Origin: Dicyema japonicum
Taxonomy: Eukaryota > Dicyemida > Rhombozoa > Dicyemidae
Assembly (NCBI GenBank): GCA_011109175.1
Contig: RDEW01000074.1
Location: forward strand, 108,451 to 149,525
Reading direction: 5' to 3'
DNA length: 41,075 nucleotides
Shown: positions 30,481 to 40,640 of the stretch, in pieces
Layout: each line of letters begins with the position of its first letter
Position numbering within the stretch: the stretch's first letter is position 1
Program-made: the position numbers and the translations under genes
Notes under the pieces: generated by a model
Told to the model about the DNA's origin: nothing
Databases searched by the model: none
What the model saw: the letters and a program-made list of their open reading frames with translations, nothing else

Positions 30481-31030
30481 GGGCATACTCATTTGCCCTG
30501 TATATTTCTACATTTACTAGTGTTTGTTTCTCTGCCCATTGACACATTCTCTTTGTTCTCATAAAATTTTCAGAGATAAGGCCAAAACGTCCATATATTC
30601 TCTAAGTTTGCTATTTATGCACTTCGTCATTAGCATTTACAATGGAGGGAGGTTATTGGGCGTAATTCCTTTGGCGATTTCGGGTATTCAAATTTTGGTA
30701 TCAGAGAGATAACTCCAATGTAAAACCAATCACCGGGGATACTTACCCCATGTATGACTCTCATCATTTGATCCTGAAGTGAGATTAGCTTATACCAGCT
30801 AGGGACATACAATTGATACCTGTTAAATCCCTTTTCCACATAGGCGTCGTCATAAAAACCCAAGAGCCGTCTTTTAGAATTCAGATCGTCTTCCAATACT
30901 GTCGTTTTGTGTGTTACGCACAGCGTCGTAGGCCGAGTCAACCCCACTGAAATGAAATATAGTCTCGGGAAGAATGTGGTTGAAAAGAATACACAGGTTT
31001 CCAGTATTCTCCATCCCAGAGAGGACATTA
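30480..31030 (-). pseudogene. LINE fragment from just before the RT domain
   Basis: Minus-strand frame 31028-30630 includes 'KLISLQDQMMRVIHGVSIPG', then 'DWFYIGVISLIPKFEYP' and 'KELRPITSLHC'. This matches the entry to LINE reverse transcriptases (…LIPK…PxxYRPIT…). Below 30630 the frame is broken. By style it fits the RLE-2 type better than families A-C, but this is not proven. Sequence 31040-31260 on the same strand reads 'HIVMCDLSHCDFDKLDAFVY', unassigned. Confidence 0.5.
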
Positions 31031-31464
31031 GAAAAGTGGCTTTGCATTTTCTGGGCCGCTTGTCCTCGTCAAAGATGGCCCTGCTGTCGGGATGAGTGAG
31101 AACCCATTGCTTGTCCCCATATTGGTGGATTCTATGTCACTCAAAATACTACCCAGAGGAAAGACTCTCCCAGTCGATAAGTTAGGAATAGTCTGCTGGA
31201 GGAATTAAATGTTGTTCCTGATGTAGACAAAGGCGTCCAGTTTGTCAAAATCACAGTGGGATAGATCACACATAACAATGTGAGGAGCATTCTCTTTCCT
31301 GAAATGACTCAAAAAAATTACCAAAGGGAGCCTCACACTAATTAAAGACACAGAACCGCGTATTATAACCACGTGTCCAGATATCTATATTATCCAGTGG
31401 AGTTACCCCATTTTGTTTCATCCTTTAATATTTGCTTTTAAATATTATTCCGTATGATCGACTC

Positions 31465-31684
31465 AATGATCCAATGGCCACCAAGGATCCACGTGAGACT
31501 GGATGGTTTTGAGATAGTCATTATCAGAGGAAGCAGCATGACATTCAAGCTCACTAAATTAAGTGCTCTTTTACAATGATCCAATGGACACCAAGGATCC
31601 ACGTGAGACTGGATGGTTTTGAGATAGCCATTATCAGAGGAAACAGCATGACATTCAAGCTCACTAAATTAAATGCTCTTTTAA
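31465..31684 (+). repeat. 110-bp tandem duplication
   Basis: Units 31465-31574 and 31575-31684 are near-identical, beginning 'aatgatccaatgg' and ending around 'taagtgctctttt' / 'taaatgctctttt', with only a handful of substitutions. No N separates them, unlike the other direct duplications in this window. Confidence 0.85.
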
Positions 31685-31725
31685 TTTTTTAATAATATTA
31701 ACACCAGAGATCACGGTTACACAAA

Positions 31726-31960
31726 TCACGTGATCTCAGCACGCTCTAGCAGGGACCTCATCTTGGCCCGATGCTCCTCCCTCGACCCCACACAAGCACG
31801 TCGAGTGACTAGACCTTCGCAGTCACGACGGCGAGTTTCATGGTTCACTCGTGTCAAATCTTCAAGAGGCATTGGTGGCATGAACTCTCCAGAAATCCAG
31901 CGTTCCGTGATTTTGGATGCTCTTTTCCGGCTAACCTCGATCTTCAAGACATTCGTCCAA
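31726..31960 (-). pseudogene. LINE A C-terminal end, copy 4
   Basis: Minus-strand frame 'VSRKRASKITERWISGEFMP', 'PPMPLEDLTRVNHET', 'CVGSREEHRAKMRSLLERAE' to a stop at about 31726. It parallels 'AFKLTERWYIGENIKSPTPM' ... 'CVGSKDQHQAKMRALIQFVG' at the end of the 26133 copy. The 'cacgtgat' block after the stop is shared with copy 1. It is truncated to about 75 codons. Confidence 0.75.
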
Positions 31961-31964
31961 GAGA

Positions 31965-33290
31965 ATAAAAGTAAAATTAAAAAAAATTATTAAATTTTAT
32001 TGACTATTTCTTTATTATACAAATGAAAAGATATTTCGATGTGAAATCTTTCGAGCAAGGTTCGCTAGAGGTTTGTCTCTTGATCCGCATGAATAGTTAT
32101 GATTTTTTCCCACCATTTTTATTGTTTGCTTAACTAAGATTAATCGAGTTTGAAAATTAATTATTGTCTTTACTAATATTATCCACTTTTCTGGAGGCTT
32201 TAATGACTCCTAGAAGAACTTTTCCATGAAGATACGGGATTACCACATTGCAAACAAATTTGAAAACTGAGGAACATTTGGCCATTAGGTAAGGCAATAT
32301 GCTCAAACACGACTACTTGTAGAGACGTAATAAGGTAGTCAGGTCTAACCATTACTTTACTGAAACACGTATGGGATATCACATTGGGTATTACTCATCA
32401 TCAAGTGCGGTTATAAACAGTGGAGGCAGGCATAAACGAAAGTACGCTTTTTCGTACCAAATTAAACATAATAGATTCGTACGTGGGATTGCATCGTTAC
32501 TAAATTCCACAGGGACACTTCAGACGGTTGTAAGTATTCGCCAAATGGTGGGAATGTACTCCATTTGGAATTAAAAAGTGAAATGTTAAGATAGATTTGA
32601 CGATCGCTATTTAATCGCTACTTACGAGTACATAAGCGCTAACCAGTTAATAGTCTCCTGAATAATTGATGGCTTTAATACTATTCTATATGCAGCCAGT
32701 CACAAAGAGGTGTTATAAAACATGAATGCTAATTACCAGTTCTGCCAAATTAAGTAATATTATGGCTATAATACAAATTATTGACAGAAATTAACTAGAC
32801 AGTGAAAAGCGAGCAAATAAAACTTTTATTCTGATAGGTAGATTGACCCTCGTGCCCCAAAATGGATGGTCAACATTAGTGGGTATTATAACTCTAAATA
32901 TGAGTGTGATTATCACCCAACATTTGCGTCTAATCTTCCCAAATATTACTTGTACGTTGTCATTACCTACGAAAGAATAAGCTTGTCGGGAATTTGGGAG
33001 ATAAAAGTATCCTCAATTACTCCAGATTTTGACTTTATAAATAATTAATTTCTAGGTTTTAGAAATTACATCATATGAAAAGGTTGACAAGCGTCAAAAC
33101 TCAAAATCTTATTATCCGATCTCTGGTGGACCTAAGATCTGAACAAGTATGCCAGTCATAATGATCTAACATTTGAACAATTGCTTATCTCAATAAAAGT
33201 TTATGCAAGCTAAGTTAAATATAACAATTTTTCTTCTAAGGTTCTTGAAAAGTATTAATGAACATCATAATTTTTTTTGTGTTTAAAATT
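31965..33290. other. Long stretch with two unassigned ORFs
   Basis: Plus-strand frames at 32371-32574 ('SYQIKHNRFVRGIASLLNST') and 32866-33048 ('SKYECDYHPTFASNLPKYYL', then 'YVVITYERISLSGIWEIKV') look more protein-like than background, but I cannot assign a family or join them with small introns. The remainder is AT-rich without repeats. Confidence 0.25.
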
Positions 33291-33350
33291 TGATTGTCGT
33301 TATTGATTGACTATTTTCGTTATTGATTTACGAGTGTCGTTATTGATAGG
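33290..33350 (+). repeat. Three-copy 20-bp tandem repeat
   Basis: Three imperfect units with core 'tcgttattgattnac' at a 20-base period ('tgtcgttattgattga', 'tttcgttattgattta', 'tgtcgttattgatagg'). It lies just outside the pogo-like end. Confidence 0.6.
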
Positions 33351-33363
33351 AAAGTCCCATATA

Positions 33364-33660
33364 CAGTAAAGTCTCTCGAATCCGCCAATTTCAGGGATCG
33401 GCAAAATCTGGCGGATTCGAGAAACTTATCGATATTTTCATCCATTATTAATGTAAATCAAACAAATTATTTATGTTTTGATTTGTTTCTTTCTAGAGTT
33501 CGGCAATTCAATAGACTCAAGATTTTCGACATTAAAGAATTTTTATGATTATATAATTCTTTTAATTTATTTAAGGTTACAACTTTCTGACTTTCTTCAA
33601 GGGGTTCTTCACTATCAATTTTTTGTTCTATTTTCTCCTTTGCTGCAAGTCTTGTGAAAT
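33364..33660 (-). mobile_element. Terminal part of a pogo/jerky-like DNA transposon
   Basis: 'cagtaaagtctctcgaatcc' at 33364, with an internal inverted copy 'ggcggattcgagaaac' (33408-33423), is the terminal plus subterminal palindrome layout common in pogo/Tigger/jerky elements. The minus strand next to it reads 'EEPLEESQKVVTLNKLKELY' then 'SLMSKILSLLNCRTLERN', which looks like the acidic C-terminus of such a transposase. Upstream it breaks directly into an RLE-1 LINE at about 33665, so one element interrupted or recombined with the other. Confidence 0.5.
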
Positions 33661-33669
33661 AGTTCTTAA

Positions 33670-34263
33670 TCGCAATGGGGTGGATTCACCCATTGGGTTT
33701 TTTGAAAGAAAGTAGTTTTGCGAAAAAGAGCAATTCTCTGTCATATTCTGGGATGTCACCGTTAACCATTTTTCTGATTAGGTCCGTAATTGATTTGACA
33801 TGATAGCATCCAGCTTCCGAGGTGTAAGTGGAAGTATGGCCCTTAATATGGCCAGGACATAACCCTTCCAAGCTTCTGTGGCGCACTTCGGATTCGGTAA
33901 TGCTTATCTCCGAGGTTCCTTCAAGATTCAAAAACTTTTCATAGTCAATCCGTGCATCTGAGTGCTTCAGTATTAAGGTATTCAAAACCTCNACTTTCCA
34001 AGCTTCCGTGGCGCACTTCGGATTCGGTAATGATTATCTCCGAGGTTTCTTCAAGATTCAAAATCTTTTCATAGTCAATCGGTGCATCTGGATGCTTCAG
34101 TATTAAGGTATTTAAAACCTCGGAGGTACAAAACAATACTGTCTAATCGGACGTGATAACTCGCAAGGCTTCTCGCACGTCACCCTCCAGAAGTTTCCGG
34201 TTTACTCTCTCCTGTAGTTTGCTGGGGACATCTTTGGCGTATGCTCCACTGGTTACGACTTCA
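33670..34263 (-). pseudogene. RLE-1 LINE N-terminal/pre-RT fragment
   Basis: The minus strand reads 'VPSKLQERVNRKLLEGDVRE' and 'ALRVITSD' (about 34230-34145), then 'ISITESEVRHRSLEGLCPGH', 'IRKMVNGDIPEYDRELLFFA' and 'FKKPNG' 'IHPIAIKNYFTRLAAK'. Each segment has a counterpart in order in the 993-3440 ORF ('KLLEGGTRSALKALSLSD', 'GLDGLRPGHL', 'MNRILSGHLPDLIRHILFSA', 'IRPIAVGFTFRRLAAK'). It contains a stop, and part is present twice around the N at 33992. RT catalytic blocks are missing. Confidence 0.7.
33864..34121. repeat. Direct duplication flanking N at 33992
   Basis: 33864-33991 and 33993-34121 are near-identical (both contain 'gcgcacttcggattcggtaa'), separated by exactly one N. Probably an assembly join of two alleles. 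Confidence 0.8.
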
Positions 34264-34509
34264 CTGACATTAAATTGCTGTTCGAGTATTGCGTGTTATG
34301 ACTGCTAAAATTCATTATGTTTCGTTTCAGTTTCCCGGATAAGTTGAGCCGGGAGTTTGTTTCTTTATTATTGTCCTCAGATTCTTGTGTAAGTATTCCG
34401 AGTGCGACAGATGCAAATCATATAAGTTTTAGCCAGGATTCCTAACTGTCAGAAGACAGTGCGTGATTACTAGCATTTGAAAAACACGAAGCTGCAGCTA
34501 TTCGTACAC

Positions 34510-35555
34510 CTTTAGGGTTTTTGGCTTTCAAATGTTTATCTTTATTGTTTTAAAATCCAAGATCAACAAGAAAGAAAGTATTAACTCGCTAAATTAAGTG
34601 ACCCCAGTTTTCAACATCTCTCGAATTCTTTTCGAATGGTACGCCAGTGAACCAAAAGCATTCCTGAAGTGTCTTCTTTTATTTCTGCAAGGAGTTCTAT
34701 CGGAATGCACTCTTTTAATGCCAATCTGAATTCCACCGCATGAACCGCCTTCTCTCTAAATGGGTTTTCCTAGCTCCTTGCAAATTCGTAGGAAACCCTG
34801 GCTATTTCTCACTGTCGCCTCCTCTGAAAAAAGACTCTGGATGGATGTAGAGTCTGATTGTATATGTCCTATGATCTTCTTTCTGAGAGAGTTTATACGC
34901 TCGACCCTCGTATGGGCAATATCGGATCTCCAAGTAGAACAAACATATTTAATTTTCGACACAACAACTTCAAGATATAATTTGCTGATAAAAGCAGTAG
35001 GTGAGAAGGGGCTCTTATTTATGATTGCTTTCAAGACGGTCCATTTTCGTAGATCCTTGGTTAACACTTCCTCTGTGTGACTGGAGAATGTCATAAGAAA
35101 ATCGAATGTCAGTCCAAATATCTTCTGGATTCGCCTATAAGGAATGAGAATGTTTCCGTGGAATATTTCAAGTCCACCTTTAAATCTTATGTCTGTATAA
35201 ATAGGGTAAACTGGGACTTGGATGCAAACACAGACAGCAAATTCACCTTGTGGGACCCCATTATGGAGTAGTCTTGATTTTGAAGTTATTTTTCCAATTC
35301 GGACTTTTCCACGTGGGCCATTTAAGAAATTTTCCAGCCATAGCATGATGTTCAGATGTAANAGACTTGGATGCGAACACAGACAGCAAATTCACCTTGT
35401 GGGACCCCATTATGGAGTAGTCTTGATTTTGAAGTTATTTTTCCAATTCGGACTCTTCCACGTCGGCCATTTAAGAAATTTTCCAGCCATAGCATGATCA
35501 GATGTAAATTTGAATTAAAAATCTTTTTTGTTAGAAGAGTCCTCAAAACAGTCAT
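34510..35555 (-). pseudogene. LINE B reverse transcriptase copy with internal deletion
   Basis: The minus strand reads 'LRTLLTKKIFNSNLHLIMLW', 'LENFLNGRRGRVRIGKITSK', 'LLHNGVPQGEFAV' (RT block), then directly 'YRRIQKIFGLTFDFLMTF', 'DLRKWTVLKAIINKSPFSP' and 'SKIKYVCSTWRSDIAHTRV'. The YADD block between VPQG and KIFGLTFD is deleted. The 3' part (34551-34610) shares the 'taacatctttct'-type block with the 10180 copy, where it reads 'aatactttctttc'. Block order is Jockey/CR1-like. The 5' part is duplicated around the N at 35362. Confidence 0.75.
35214..35508. repeat. Direct duplication flanking N at 35362
   Basis: 35214-35361 and 35363 to about 35508 are near-identical ('gcaaattcaccttgtggg' in both), one copy with a 3-base deletion near its end, separated by one N. 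Confidence 0.8.
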
Positions 35556-35692
35556 AAATTCCCTATGATTTAAATTTTATTATCATAAGACTTAAATCAT
35601 TGTAATTTTTACAATTCCTGTCGAAGAATAATTTTTTTTTAATTTTTATTGCTATAAAAAAGGTTTAATTTAATTTATAAAATATACAAATT

Positions 35693-35864
35693 ATGTTAAC
35701 ACAGTATGTTCTGGTGATGTTTTTTCTAATATTGACAACACTGAAAGGATCTGAAGATTTAAAGGTTAAATTTATTATTAATAAATGAAAAGAAGACAGA
35801 TAGATATGTTAAAATTGAAAAAAACCGACCACCAACGGCATATACACAACAACAGACAGTGACA
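35693..35864 (+). CDS. Possible small secreted protein start with one mini-intron
   Basis: ATG at 35693 opens 'MLTQYVLVMFFLILTTLKGS', a good signal-peptide pattern, followed by 'EDLK'. The frame would stop at 35788. A 28-nt GT...AG segment (35765-35792) can be removed, after which the frame continues 'KTDRYVKIEKNRPPTAYTQQ' to about 35864, before a TAA at 35868 unless a further intron follows. The intron is slightly longer than those of the SLC5 gene and ends in AAG. The duplicated unit around the N at 36726 starts at 35863. No family recognised; could be chance. Confidence 0.25.
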
Positions 35865-37579
35865 TAATATATACGTCAACATGGCTGTTCCTCTTCTTTC
35901 CATGTTCTACTAGAGTGGTATATCATGTGATCCACCTGTTTTATGCGGTATCCAGTTCCAGGACAAAACGATCATTTGTTCTCTCCTACTCCATCTGAGC
36001 AGTTCCCGTAACAGAAAGGGTAGCAAAGGTTCTTCACTTTCACAGGTTGTAGATGTACTTGAGTGGAATGTTGGAAGGTCTCCCCTTTTTCAGACCGTGG
36101 GAACTTGATAGCTGTTTACTATTAATTTTTTCTCAGTCTCTCTGGGGTTGATAAATTAATAAACTGTTATAGTCAAAATAATAATAAAAAAACGTTCCAT
36201 TACTAATTTTGGATTGAAGATGTGACACCGTTATCAGTGTTTCACCAGAGCGGGACTGGATTATCTAATGAGACTAGTTAGCATGACTATTCTTCTTAAA
36301 ATGTGGGTCTTCCTAAGTTGAGATTTAACTAATTTCTACTCCTCGACGACAGGGCTGTTGTTGTTGTCCACTCAATAATATTTTTGTCAGTGAACTGAAT
36401 GCCAAAGTCAGTACTCACAGCTGCGTGAGGGAAACAACAACAAGTCACAGAATAGGCACTATCAGTCCGCCAACTGGCCTGGACTGTTCATCCCGGTACC
36501 CCTCTTTCCTGCTAATCATCCTTCTACTAGTTTTGGAAGTGACACATCCTAATTTCTATATTTTCCCTGACTGGCTTGACAAGTTTGTTCTCTTCCTCAG
36601 TCAGGCCTTTGTATAATTTATTTCCAAGTCATAGTTTGATAACCGCTCACCTTGTTTTCTCAAGTCGAGCGAGGATCCTCTCCCGCGAGGGGATCTAAAA
36701 CCATCCCTCGCTTTCGTAGATAAGTNCATAATATATACATCAATATAGCTGTTCCTCTTCTTTCCATGTTCTACTAGAGTGGTATGTCATGTGATCCACC
36801 TGTTTTATGCGGCATCCAGTTCCAGGACAAAACGATCATTTGTCTTCTCCTACTCCATTTGAGCAGTTCCCGTAACAGAAAGGGTATCAAGGGTTCTTCA
36901 CTTTCACAGGTTGTAGATGTACTTGAGTGGAATGTTGGAAGGTCTCTTCGTTTCAGACCGTGGGAACTTGATAGCTGTTGACTATTAACTTTTTTTTCCA
37001 GTCTCTCTGGGGTTGATAAATTAATAAACTGTTATAGTCAAAATAATAATATAAAAACGTTCCATTACTAATTCTGGATTGAAGATGTGACACCGTTATC
37101 AGTGTTTCACCAGAGCGGGACCGGATTATCTAATGAGACTAGTTAGCATGACTATTCTTATTAAAATGTGGGTCTTCCTAAGTTGAGATTTAACTAATGG
37201 GAACATTTCTACTCCTCGACGACAGGGTTGTTGTTGTTGTCCACTCATTAATATTTTTGTCAGTGAACTGAATGCCAAAGTCAGTACTCACAGCTGCGTG
37301 AGGGAAACAACAACAAGTCACAGAATAGGCACTGTCAGTCCGCCAACTGGCCTGGACTGTTCATCCCGGTAACCCTCTTTCCTGCTAATCAACCTTCTAC
37401 TAGTTTTGGAAGTAACACATCCTAATTTCTATATCTTCCCTGACTGGCCTGACAAGTTTGTTCTCTTCCTCAGTCAGGCCTTCGTATAATTTCTTTCCAA
37501 ATCATAGTTTGATCGCCGCTTACCTTGTTTTCCCATGTCGAGAAAGCTGTAAAACCATCCCTCGCTTCCGTAGATAAGT
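35863..37579. repeat. 860-bp direct duplication flanking N at 36726
   Basis: 35863-36725 and 36727-37579 are the same sequence with a few per cent substitutions and small indels (for example 'cttctttccatgttctacta' occurs at the start of both). Both units contain an open segment reading 'CDPPVLCGIQFQDKTIIC' and another reading 'CVRETTTSHRIGT'. Substitutions between the units change amino acids as readily as silent sites, so I do not call a gene. I see no transposon motif. Confidence 0.8.
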
Positions 37580-37619
37580 TTTGTAAAAATCACATTCCAA
37601 AAAACAAAAAGCATGGTAT

Positions 37620-40030
37620 CACCATCCAACTTTAGGCTCTAGTGCAGAACAATATTTGCACAACCTTTTTTCTCCGCTCTTCAATGTCCTTCAGACATGA
37701 TCCTTTCCCATCAACTACAATTCTAAAATATTTCACGGACGAAACTCTCGGTTTGTGAAGAGTATAAGGATTTTCGTGATGCCTACCCAGCCTGCTTATC
37801 TGTAAATAACTGGACTTTTTTGTGGAGAATCTCAGAATTCTTCGATCACACCAATCCTGGACTCTGTTAACAAAAGCTCATATTCGCTGGTCTGAAAGGT
37901 ATGTCCTCAAAGACTAATCCAAGATTAAAACGTCATCAGCGTATATCACCAGTTTGGTCCTGACGTCTATCGGTGACGGAAAATCTTCCATAAATACGTT
38001 GAATAAAATAGATTTTTGCAGTACTCCTCTTTTAAACGATATACCATCAGAATATCTTCCACCGGTTACCACATAAGATATCCTCCCAGTCAAATAGTCT
38101 TTCAACCATAGGAACATTTGTTTAGATATCTTTGATCGTACAAGTTGACAAAGTAAGGCTTTGTGCCATACACTGTCGAAATGTCAAAACAAACAAGGCT
38201 TAGCTGACTTCTCTTTTCGGATCCATTTATGATTTCGTGATTTAGTCAGTATATACAATTTCTACACGATCTTCCCGGACGAAAACCCATTGGTAAGATC
38301 GTAGAAAGTTACTCTCTTCCATATGATGATTCAATCTTTTGAATACAATCCGTTCCATAATCTTTGATATAGAACATGTAAGGCTTATTGGTCTATAAGT
38401 AAAAGGATCCTTCCTCGACTTTCCATGTTTAAGGATTATCTTCACAATAGAACGCTTCCATAGCGAAGAAACATATCCGAGCTTAAAACTCGAGTTATAC
38501 AATTTTTGTAGAACAGATAGTAGTTCATCGGACTTTTCTTTAAACATAATCATTGGACTGCTGTCGAATCCAGGAGCCTTGTACTTGCACTTGCGTATAG
38601 CAGTTCTGACTTGAGCCAGAGTGATATCCTCTCCCAGACTTTCCATTACGCCCATAAAGTAATCCATAAAATTAAGTATCTCCTCTGAAAACTTCTCAGG
38701 TATAATACTAAGCGGATTAACTCCCTGCATATCCTCGAGTTGCTTCTTGATCACCGAAGAAACTCTTTCCAAAGGAATTGTCCTTCCTTTATGATCGACC
38801 AGCACAATACTCTTCGCCTTTAAATTTCCATTAGCAAGCCTTCTGTACATTTTCCAGAAACAAGGATTTTTCCAGTTAACCTTTGAGGCTGCATTTTTCA
38901 ATTTATCGTCCGCAACTACTTTCCATGTTCTTACCAGTAATTTTTGAATCACAGAAATTTTGCTTTTCAGAGTTGTCCTGTCCCACAAATCCACACTGCT
39001 TCTAAGCTTAGCCTTCAGACTATTTTTCTCGCGAATAAGATTCCGTATCATTGGTGGGTATGACTGCTTCTTGTTCGAAACACTCTTGGAATAGACCTTT
39101 TTTCCATACAATTGCAGATACATCATCATAATACTAGACAGTTCCCAGTTAAAAACGTCCAACTCCTTAGGTGTAGAAAAATAATTAGTCCTCATTCGTA
39201 AGGTCTTCGACAAATAACAACGATTATGCCTCCAGTCTATCGACGAGATTTCATAATGGATGAAAATATCTTCAACAATATTCGGTTCCAGGTTTATAAT
39301 CGCTCTCTATATCCTAAAGTATTCTAGGTCTGTCCACATGATCTAGAAGTTGTGGAGACACTAGGACCAATCCCAGCATATCACCGCCATAGTGTGAGAA
39401 ATGGTTAGGTTCCTCAGACGTCAAGACTTCAATTCTAATCTCGCTAACCAGATCTGTTAAGAGTCGCCCATCCCCGTTGTTTTTGCAACATCCGTAACTC
39501 GTATTCTTAGCATTCAAGTCTCCTACCAAAATCGACATCGGGTTTCTTTCAAAGAACTCAACAATTTTCGCAGAAGATCGGGCCAAGTCCTAAGAGTATA
39601 ATCCTCCCACGCTTGTCCATGTCCTTCCACATTGTACATCGACGGACACAAATTCCGAATCGGCGGCCAATAAAATAGAATCGTTTCGTGTTTGCAATTC
39701 TTTAAGGAAAAAGATCGAAGTCCCTGTCCCAGTCACTGCTCCATCCTTCCACGGGATGTCCACCGAGTCATATCCTTGTATACTATAATATCTTCCGTGT
39801 TTAATTTTTGTCGTGAGGAAAANCCACATTGTACATCGACGGACACAAATTCCGAATCGGCGGCCAATAAAATAGAATCGTTTCGTGTTTGCAATTCTTT
39901 AAGGAAAAAGATCGAAATCCCTGTCCCAGTCACTGCTCCATCCTTCCACGAGATGTCCACCGAGTCATATCCTTGTATATTATAATATCTTCCGTGTTTA
40001 ATTTTTGTCGTGAGGGAAGCCTTCACGGGA
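37620..40030 (-). pseudogene. LINE C with APE endonuclease and reverse transcriptase, decayed
   Basis: Read on the minus strand. Endonuclease pieces: 'IKHGRYYNIQGYDSVDISWK' (40026-39733), 'SILVGDLNAKNTSYGC' and 'SHYGGDMLGLVLVSP' (39586-39314), the GDLN and distal motifs of APE-like endonucleases. Linker and RT entry: 'RTAIRKCKYKAPGFDSSP' and 'YRPISLTCSISKIMERIVFK' (39213-38242). RT core: 'FLWLKDYLTGRISYV', 'FKRGVLQKSILFNVFM' and 'LVIYADDVLILD' (38117-37914), ending in stops. This is a nearly full-order Jockey-like LINE ORF2 broken by at least three frameshifts. The 'FMEDFPSP' block is shared with the plus-strand copy at 11005. The first endonuclease piece is duplicated around the N at 39823. 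Confidence 0.85.
39627..40018. repeat. Direct duplication flanking N at 39823
   Basis: 39627-39822 and 39824-40018 are near-identical (both begin 'ccacattgtacatcgacgg'), separated by one N, inside the LINE C endonuclease region. Confidence 0.85.
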
Positions 40031-40189
40031 AGCTATGTAAAAGGAGAAGTCTGACTGGTACTTTACTTGCTAATTTCTGCCAAGAATAATTTATTTATCT
40101 ACAACAATGTCTTTATGAACTCAGCAAAAGACAAGCCACGTGGTGAAGCACAGTATTATTTATGATGACCAAGTAATTAAATATTAACA

Positions 40190-40640
40190 TATTACTGCGC
40201 TATGAAAAACCATATTCGCCGTGGCTCCTCTCAGACAAAACACATACTTCATTTAAAGTACAATTATCACAAGTAATCGATGAGGGAGAATCAAGAAATA
40301 CTCTTTTTTTGTTGGTGTGATTCCTTCTGTAGACGATCCGGGCAGATCCACTAGTCGAAGAAGTCAATCGTCAAGCCTAAGAATAGTAGATCTTGGAACT
40401 GTCAGCCGGAATGTACAGCAGCGAGATTCAAACGAGATTCCATCNCGAGGGAGAATCAAGGAATGCTCTTCTTTTTGTTGGTGTGAGTCCTTTTGTAGAC
40501 GATCCAGGCAGATCCACGAGTCGAAGAAGTCACTCGTCAAGCCTAAGAATCGTAGATCTTGGAACCGTCAGCCGGAATGTACAGCAGCGAGATTCAAACT
40601 AGAGTCCATCAGGCCTCATGGTAAAGAGACATCGACAACT
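40190..40640 (-). mobile_element. SINE copy, internally duplicated around an N
   Basis: The plus strand shows 'cgccgtggctcctctcag' and 'acttcatttaaagtacaa' (3' part), then two copies of 'gtcaagcctaagaat...gtagatcttgga' and 'gtacagcagcgagattcaaa' (body and B-box region read inverted). The minus-strand reading 'gtttgaatctcgctgctgta' has the B-box pattern. It matches 9180-9512 in the same orientation. The A box is decayed. 40282-40444 and 40446 to about 40609 are the two halves flanking the N at 40445. Confidence 0.65.

Noticed and set aside
35863-37579. A cysteine-containing gene duplicated in tandem ('CDPPVLCGIQFQ')
   Set aside because: Differences between the two copies change amino acids freely, no splice model gives a long frame, and the duplication itself is probably an assembly artefact.
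39692-40089. Plus-strand ORFs with 'CSILPRDVHRVISLY'
   Set aside because: Antisense to the LINE C endonuclease coding frame on the minus strand.
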